A stretch of 64,000 nt of DNA from Sphingomonadales bacterium (lineage in GTDB: Bacteria; Bacteroidota; Bacteroidia; Chitinophagales; Chitinophagaceae): positions 1 through 64,000 of the forward strand of contig VHBB01000003.1 in assembly GCA_016872155.1 (NCBI GenBank), given 5' to 3'. This document shows, piece after piece, positions 61,395 through 64,000 of this stretch. The position numbers and the translations under genes are program-made. A model generated the notes under the pieces. It was not told where the DNA came from, did no database searches, and saw only the letters and a list, made by a program, of their open reading frames with translations. Positions within the stretch are counted from its first letter, which is position 1. The number at the start of each line of letters is the position of its first letter.

Positions 61395-63033
61395 CATCGG
61401 CGACAAGCTTTAAGATCGAGGCTTCTTTTTCGATGGCCTGCTGCTCCATCTCTTTTACTTGTTGCAATAAATCAACTACGAAATTCTTGTCGTCATAACC
61501 CGATACGTTGATCTTTACATTAAGTGCAGCCCCCAATACGGCACTGCGGGCACAAAGCGCCCCTACCCCTGCATCGCTCACAGAATTTGGGTTGCCCTGC
61601 TTGGCCATGGCCATGATCAATTCCATGCTTTGCAACGAACACTCCATGACCCGAAAGGGAATATCGATCGCCTTTCGGGTAGCGAGTTGAAGAGCGGCCT
61701 TACGCGATTGCTTATCTTCTTCGGTCGCTTTGGGTAGCGACATGGCTTGCATAATACCATTAAAAGCAGCTGTATCGGCATCGACAAGCCCTAATAACTC
61801 ATCTTTTAATTGTTGCCCTTTATCGGCCCAGTCGCTGAATTCTTTCCAGCGGTCGTCCCACCCTTTTTTATGTGACGATAAATTGGCGACCATGGTACCC
61901 AGCGACACGCCCAGTGCACCCAAATAAGCCGCCACCGATCCTCCGCCCGGGGCCGGCGACTCGCTGGCCGTTTCGTTGGCAAAATCCAGCAGAGAGTTAT
62001 ATACTAATTTTCTATCGGCTTTGTCTCTTAATAAATATTCGATCACTCTTTTTTCGGGATCAAAGGGTGCCAATTCGTCGAGCCCCAGTGACCGTACCGC
62101 AATTTTGATCAACTCGGCCTCAGCAACGCCGGTAGACCTTTTTTGCTTTTCCAAAAAATAGCGACCCGCATCGGTGAGCGCCTTGAGCGGCACCAAACCT
62201 ACCAACTCACTACCGGTAACCCGAAGCCCTCTTTCGGTGGCTTTTTTGCAAGCCTCGTCAAAAGCCACATGTACCGGTGTTGTTCTAATGTCGGTCAGAT
62301 TAATCGAGATCTGTGCGATTCCATACTCTTCGATATACCAACCAATGGCTTTTACGGCTTTGAGCGATCCGGGAACATGAATGGTCTTTCCATTCTCTAT
62401 CTTGTTACGTCCGGCCTCCCGAATATCGAAGGCCACGGCATTCGCCCTACGCGTCGATGTTGTATTTAGATTGATATTATAGGCCACTAAAAAATCTCTG
62501 GCGCCAATTACGGTCGCTCCTCTTTTTGCATCGAAACTCGAGGGGCCAAAGTCGGGTTTCCACGCGGGCTTCTTGATCTTTTTAAAAAAGCCTTCGTACT
62601 CTCCGGCTCTAATCACCGATAAATTAGACCTGGCGGGGTCAGGTTGTGCGGCTTCGTAGCAATAGACCGGAAGGTCAAGCTCGGTGCCCACCCGCTGCGC
62701 TAACTTTCTTGCATACTGAGCCGTTTCTTCTAAGGTAATACCGGCTATAGGAATCAGCGGACAAACATCGGTGGCTCCCATACGGGGATGCGCCCCTGTA
62801 TGCGAGCGCATATCAATAAGTTCACCCGCCTTTTTTATGGCACAAAAGGCGGCCTCGCAGACGGCCTCGGGCTCTCCTACAAACGTAACTACGGTGCGGT
62901 TTGTTGCTTTACCCGGATCAACATTGAGCAATCGCACACCCTCTACCGATTCGATCGAATCGGTGATCTGCTTAATTACAGAGAGGTTAACGCCTTCACT
63001 AAAATTTGGAACACATTCAATGATACGTTTCAT
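61378..63033 (-). CDS. ftcD: Glutamate formimidoyltransferase / formimidotetrahydrofolate cyclodeaminase fusion
   Basis: Acts late in histidine degradation: transfers the formimino group from formiminoglutamate to tetrahydrofolate and then releases ammonia. The 551-residue protein fuses a formiminotransferase (about 1-300, IIECVPNFSEGVNLSVI and MRSHTGAHPRMGATDVCPLI) with a cyclodeaminase domain (about 340-551, SPAPGGGSVAAYLGALGVSL). The fusion matches the mammalian enzyme layout. The gene begins 21 bases after hutI on the same strand, so the two form an operon. hutH and hutU are not visible. Confidence 0.94.
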   Translation of the reverse strand: MKRIIECVPNFSEGVNLSVIKQITDSIESVEGVRLLNVDPGKATNRTVVTFVGEPEAVCEAAFCAIKKAGELIDMRSHTGAHPRMGATDVCPLIPIAGITLEETAQYARKLAQRVGTELDLPVYCYEAAQPDPARSNLSVIRAGEYEGFFKKIKKPAWKPDFGPSSFDAKRGATVIGARDFLVAYNINLNTTSTRRANAVAFDIREAGRNKIENGKTIHVPGSLKAVKAIGWYIEEYGIAQISINLTDIRTTPVHVAFDEACKKATERGLRVTGSELVGLVPLKALTDAGRYFLEKQKRSTGVAEAELIKIAVRSLGLDELAPFDPEKRVIEYLLRDKADRKLVYNSLLDFANETASESPAPGGGSVAAYLGALGVSLGTMVANLSSHKKGWDDRWKEFSDWADKGQQLKDELLGLVDADTAAFNGIMQAMSLPKATEEDKQSRKAALQLATRKAIDIPFRVMECSLQSMELIMAMAKQGNPNSVSDAGVGALCARSAVLGAALNVKINVSGYDDKNFVVDLLQQVKEMEQQAIEKEASILKLVADVMMQS

Positions 63034-63054
63034 GGCAAGAGTTGATTTCTTTTC

Positions 63055-64000
63055 TCAATTAAGGGGCAATCCGTTTACCAGCACCTGGGCTATGCAAGGT
63101 TGTCCAAAGGCATACGGAAGATACGAAAGCGAAGAAACAGGATGGGTTACAATAAGATCGGCCCGCTTACCGATTCGAATGCTCCCGCAGTTCGCTTGTA
63201 GCTGCAAGGCGCAGGCTCCATTTATAGTGGCAGCATTGATGGCCTCTTCGGGAAGCATACGCATACGAATACAGGCCTGCGATACAACGAAGTTCATATT
63301 GCCAGAGGGGGCAGAACCCGGATTATAATCAGAGGCCAGCGCAATAGCGGCCCCCGCATCGATAAGTTGGCGAGCCGGCGGATCGGACATACGCAAGAAA
63401 AAGGCCGCGTTGGGAAGTAAGGTGCCAATGGTATCAGAACCCGCCAGGCATTCTATGGCGGCTGCATTCATGGTCTCTACATGATCGACGCTAATTGCAT
63501 GTAGTTTGACCGCCGTTTGCACCCCTCCCGATAACGAAAGTTGATTACCGTGAATTTTGGCAGGTAACCCGATCGCTTTACCGGCCAAGCAGATCTGCTC
63601 GGTTTGTTCGGGCGAAAAAAATCCTTTTTCGCAAAACACATCTATAAAATCAGCCAGTTGCTCGGCAGCGATACGTGGAAGCATTTCCTCTACGATCAAC
63701 TGAATGTAGCCAGCATGATCTTCTTTGTACGCTAGCGGAAAAGCATGCGCGCCTAAGAAGGTCGCTTTGATCTGCAGCGAGGAACGCTCCTTTAATTTTT
63801 TGATAACGCGCAGCATCTTTATCTCTGCCTCAACGCTAAGCCCATAGCCGCTTTTGATCTCTACGGTGGTCGTACCCATCTTGCTGATCTCTTGCAGTCG
63901 CTGCCAGGCAGTATTGAACAACGCATCTTCACTGGCCTCGGCCACTTTGCGGGCAGAGTTAAGAATGCCCCCGCCATTTGCTGCGATCTCTTGATAGGTG
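63055..64000 (-). CDS. hutI: Imidazolonepropionase, partial (5' end outside the window)
   Basis: Hydrolyses imidazolonepropionate to formiminoglutamate, the step before FtcD. About 314 residues are visible; the frame is open to the window edge (first complete codon at 63999 reads TYQEIAANGGGILNSARK). The amidohydrolase-fold motifs VEIKSGYGLS, FLGAHAFP, KIHGNQLS, SVDHVE and IALASDYNPGSAPS contain the metal and substrate residues expected for HutI. The true start lies upstream, outside the window; the internal GTG at 63945 is not the start. It is transcribed ahead of ftcD, with 21 bases between them. Confidence 0.93.
   Translation of the reverse strand, partial: TYQEIAANGGGILNSARKVAEASEDALFNTAWQRLQEISKMGTTTVEIKSGYGLSVEAEIKMLRVIKKLKERSSLQIKATFLGAHAFPLAYKEDHAGYIQLIVEEMLPRIAAEQLADFIDVFCEKGFFSPEQTEQICLAGKAIGLPAKIHGNQLSLSGGVQTAVKLHAISVDHVETMNAAAIECLAGSDTIGTLLPNAAFFLRMSDPPARQLIDAGAAIALASDYNPGSAPSGNMNFVVSQACIRMRMLPEEAINAATINGACALQLQANCGSIRIGKRADLIVTHPVSSLSYLPYAFGQPCIAQVLVNGLPLN

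Noticed and set aside
62771-63328. Plus-strand open frame spanning the ftcD-hutI junction
   Set aside because: Both genes on the minus strand have full catalytic motifs, so this is chance openness.
1-64000. CRISPR arrays, insertion sequences, prophage genes, tRNA genes
   Set aside because: No regularly spaced direct repeats, transposase motifs, phage structural genes or tRNA cloverleaf sequences were seen; gaps between genes are too short for most of these.

Overview
This window looks like a chromosomal core region of a Gram-negative Bacteroidota, most probably a Chitinophagaceae-like member of the Chitinophagia. The evidence is a type IX secretion (T9SS) substrate with a type B C-terminal sorting domain followed by a PorP/SprF partner, a GldL homologue, BT_3928 and DUF1599 family genes beside folP, a TonB receptor with a carboxypeptidase-like N-terminal domain, and many copies of the Bacteroidota -7 promoter element TAnnTTTG just upstream of start codons, with almost no Shine-Dalgarno sequences. 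The family-level placement is inference. I see no insertion sequence, phage, CRISPR array or tRNA. Genes are packed tightly and several convergent pairs overlap at their 3' ends.

Layout. 1-6.0 kb (+): the end of rsmD, then lpxK, rnr, a polyprenyl synthase and an amino-acid permease. 6.2-9.2 kb: an orphan GldL-like protein with a small single-pass membrane protein, RNase P RNA, a stand-alone Smr protein, and prfB with its programmed +1 frameshift. 9.2-14.1 kb: pruA, the pyrimidine genes pyrR, pyrB and pyrE, coaD, and a convergent Nudix gene. 14.3-20.6 kb: a 1749-residue PKD-repeat adhesin-like T9SS substrate and its PorP/SprF partner. 20.7-31.6 kb: mostly minus strand, with an orphan BlaI-type repressor and its operator, a membrane pyrophosphatase, the NAD(P)HX repair enzyme, a serine hydrolase divergent from serA, a TPR protein and gyrA. 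31.7-39.9 kb: a saccharopine dehydrogenase-like gene, a pdhA/TPR/lutA-like/EVE run, recF with a DUF721 (DciA-like) gene, and BT_3928 and DUF1599 genes divergent from folP. 39.9-48.4 kb: an FKBP lipoprotein, nrnA, ndk, DUF2141, ubiD, a dipeptide epimerase and a CBM20-CBM20-GH77 glucanotransferase. 48.6-54.9 kb: a small membrane protein and thrS-infC-[metalloprotease]-rpmI-rplT. 55-64 kb: a tandem pair of uncharacterised secreted proteins, a TonB receptor, an ABC-F ATPase, and the histidine-degradation genes ftcD and hutI (hutI runs off the window).

The most interesting points are: (1) the tandem secreted paralogues at 55.0-57.0 kb, which share a two-domain architecture and a C-terminal 'DNGxIDGDT...NLGxIPPNTALM' module I cannot assign; (2) an orphan GldL-like protein that keeps the motor Lys and Glu but has no gldK, gldM or gldN nearby; (3) promoter geometry, calibrated on the 5' end of RNase P RNA, that predicts leaderless mRNAs for at least four genes; (4) a palindromic operator over the promoter of an orphan BlaI; (5) a secreted metalloprotease gene inserted between infC and rpmI. 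No wholly new multi-gene system is proven by the sequence alone.
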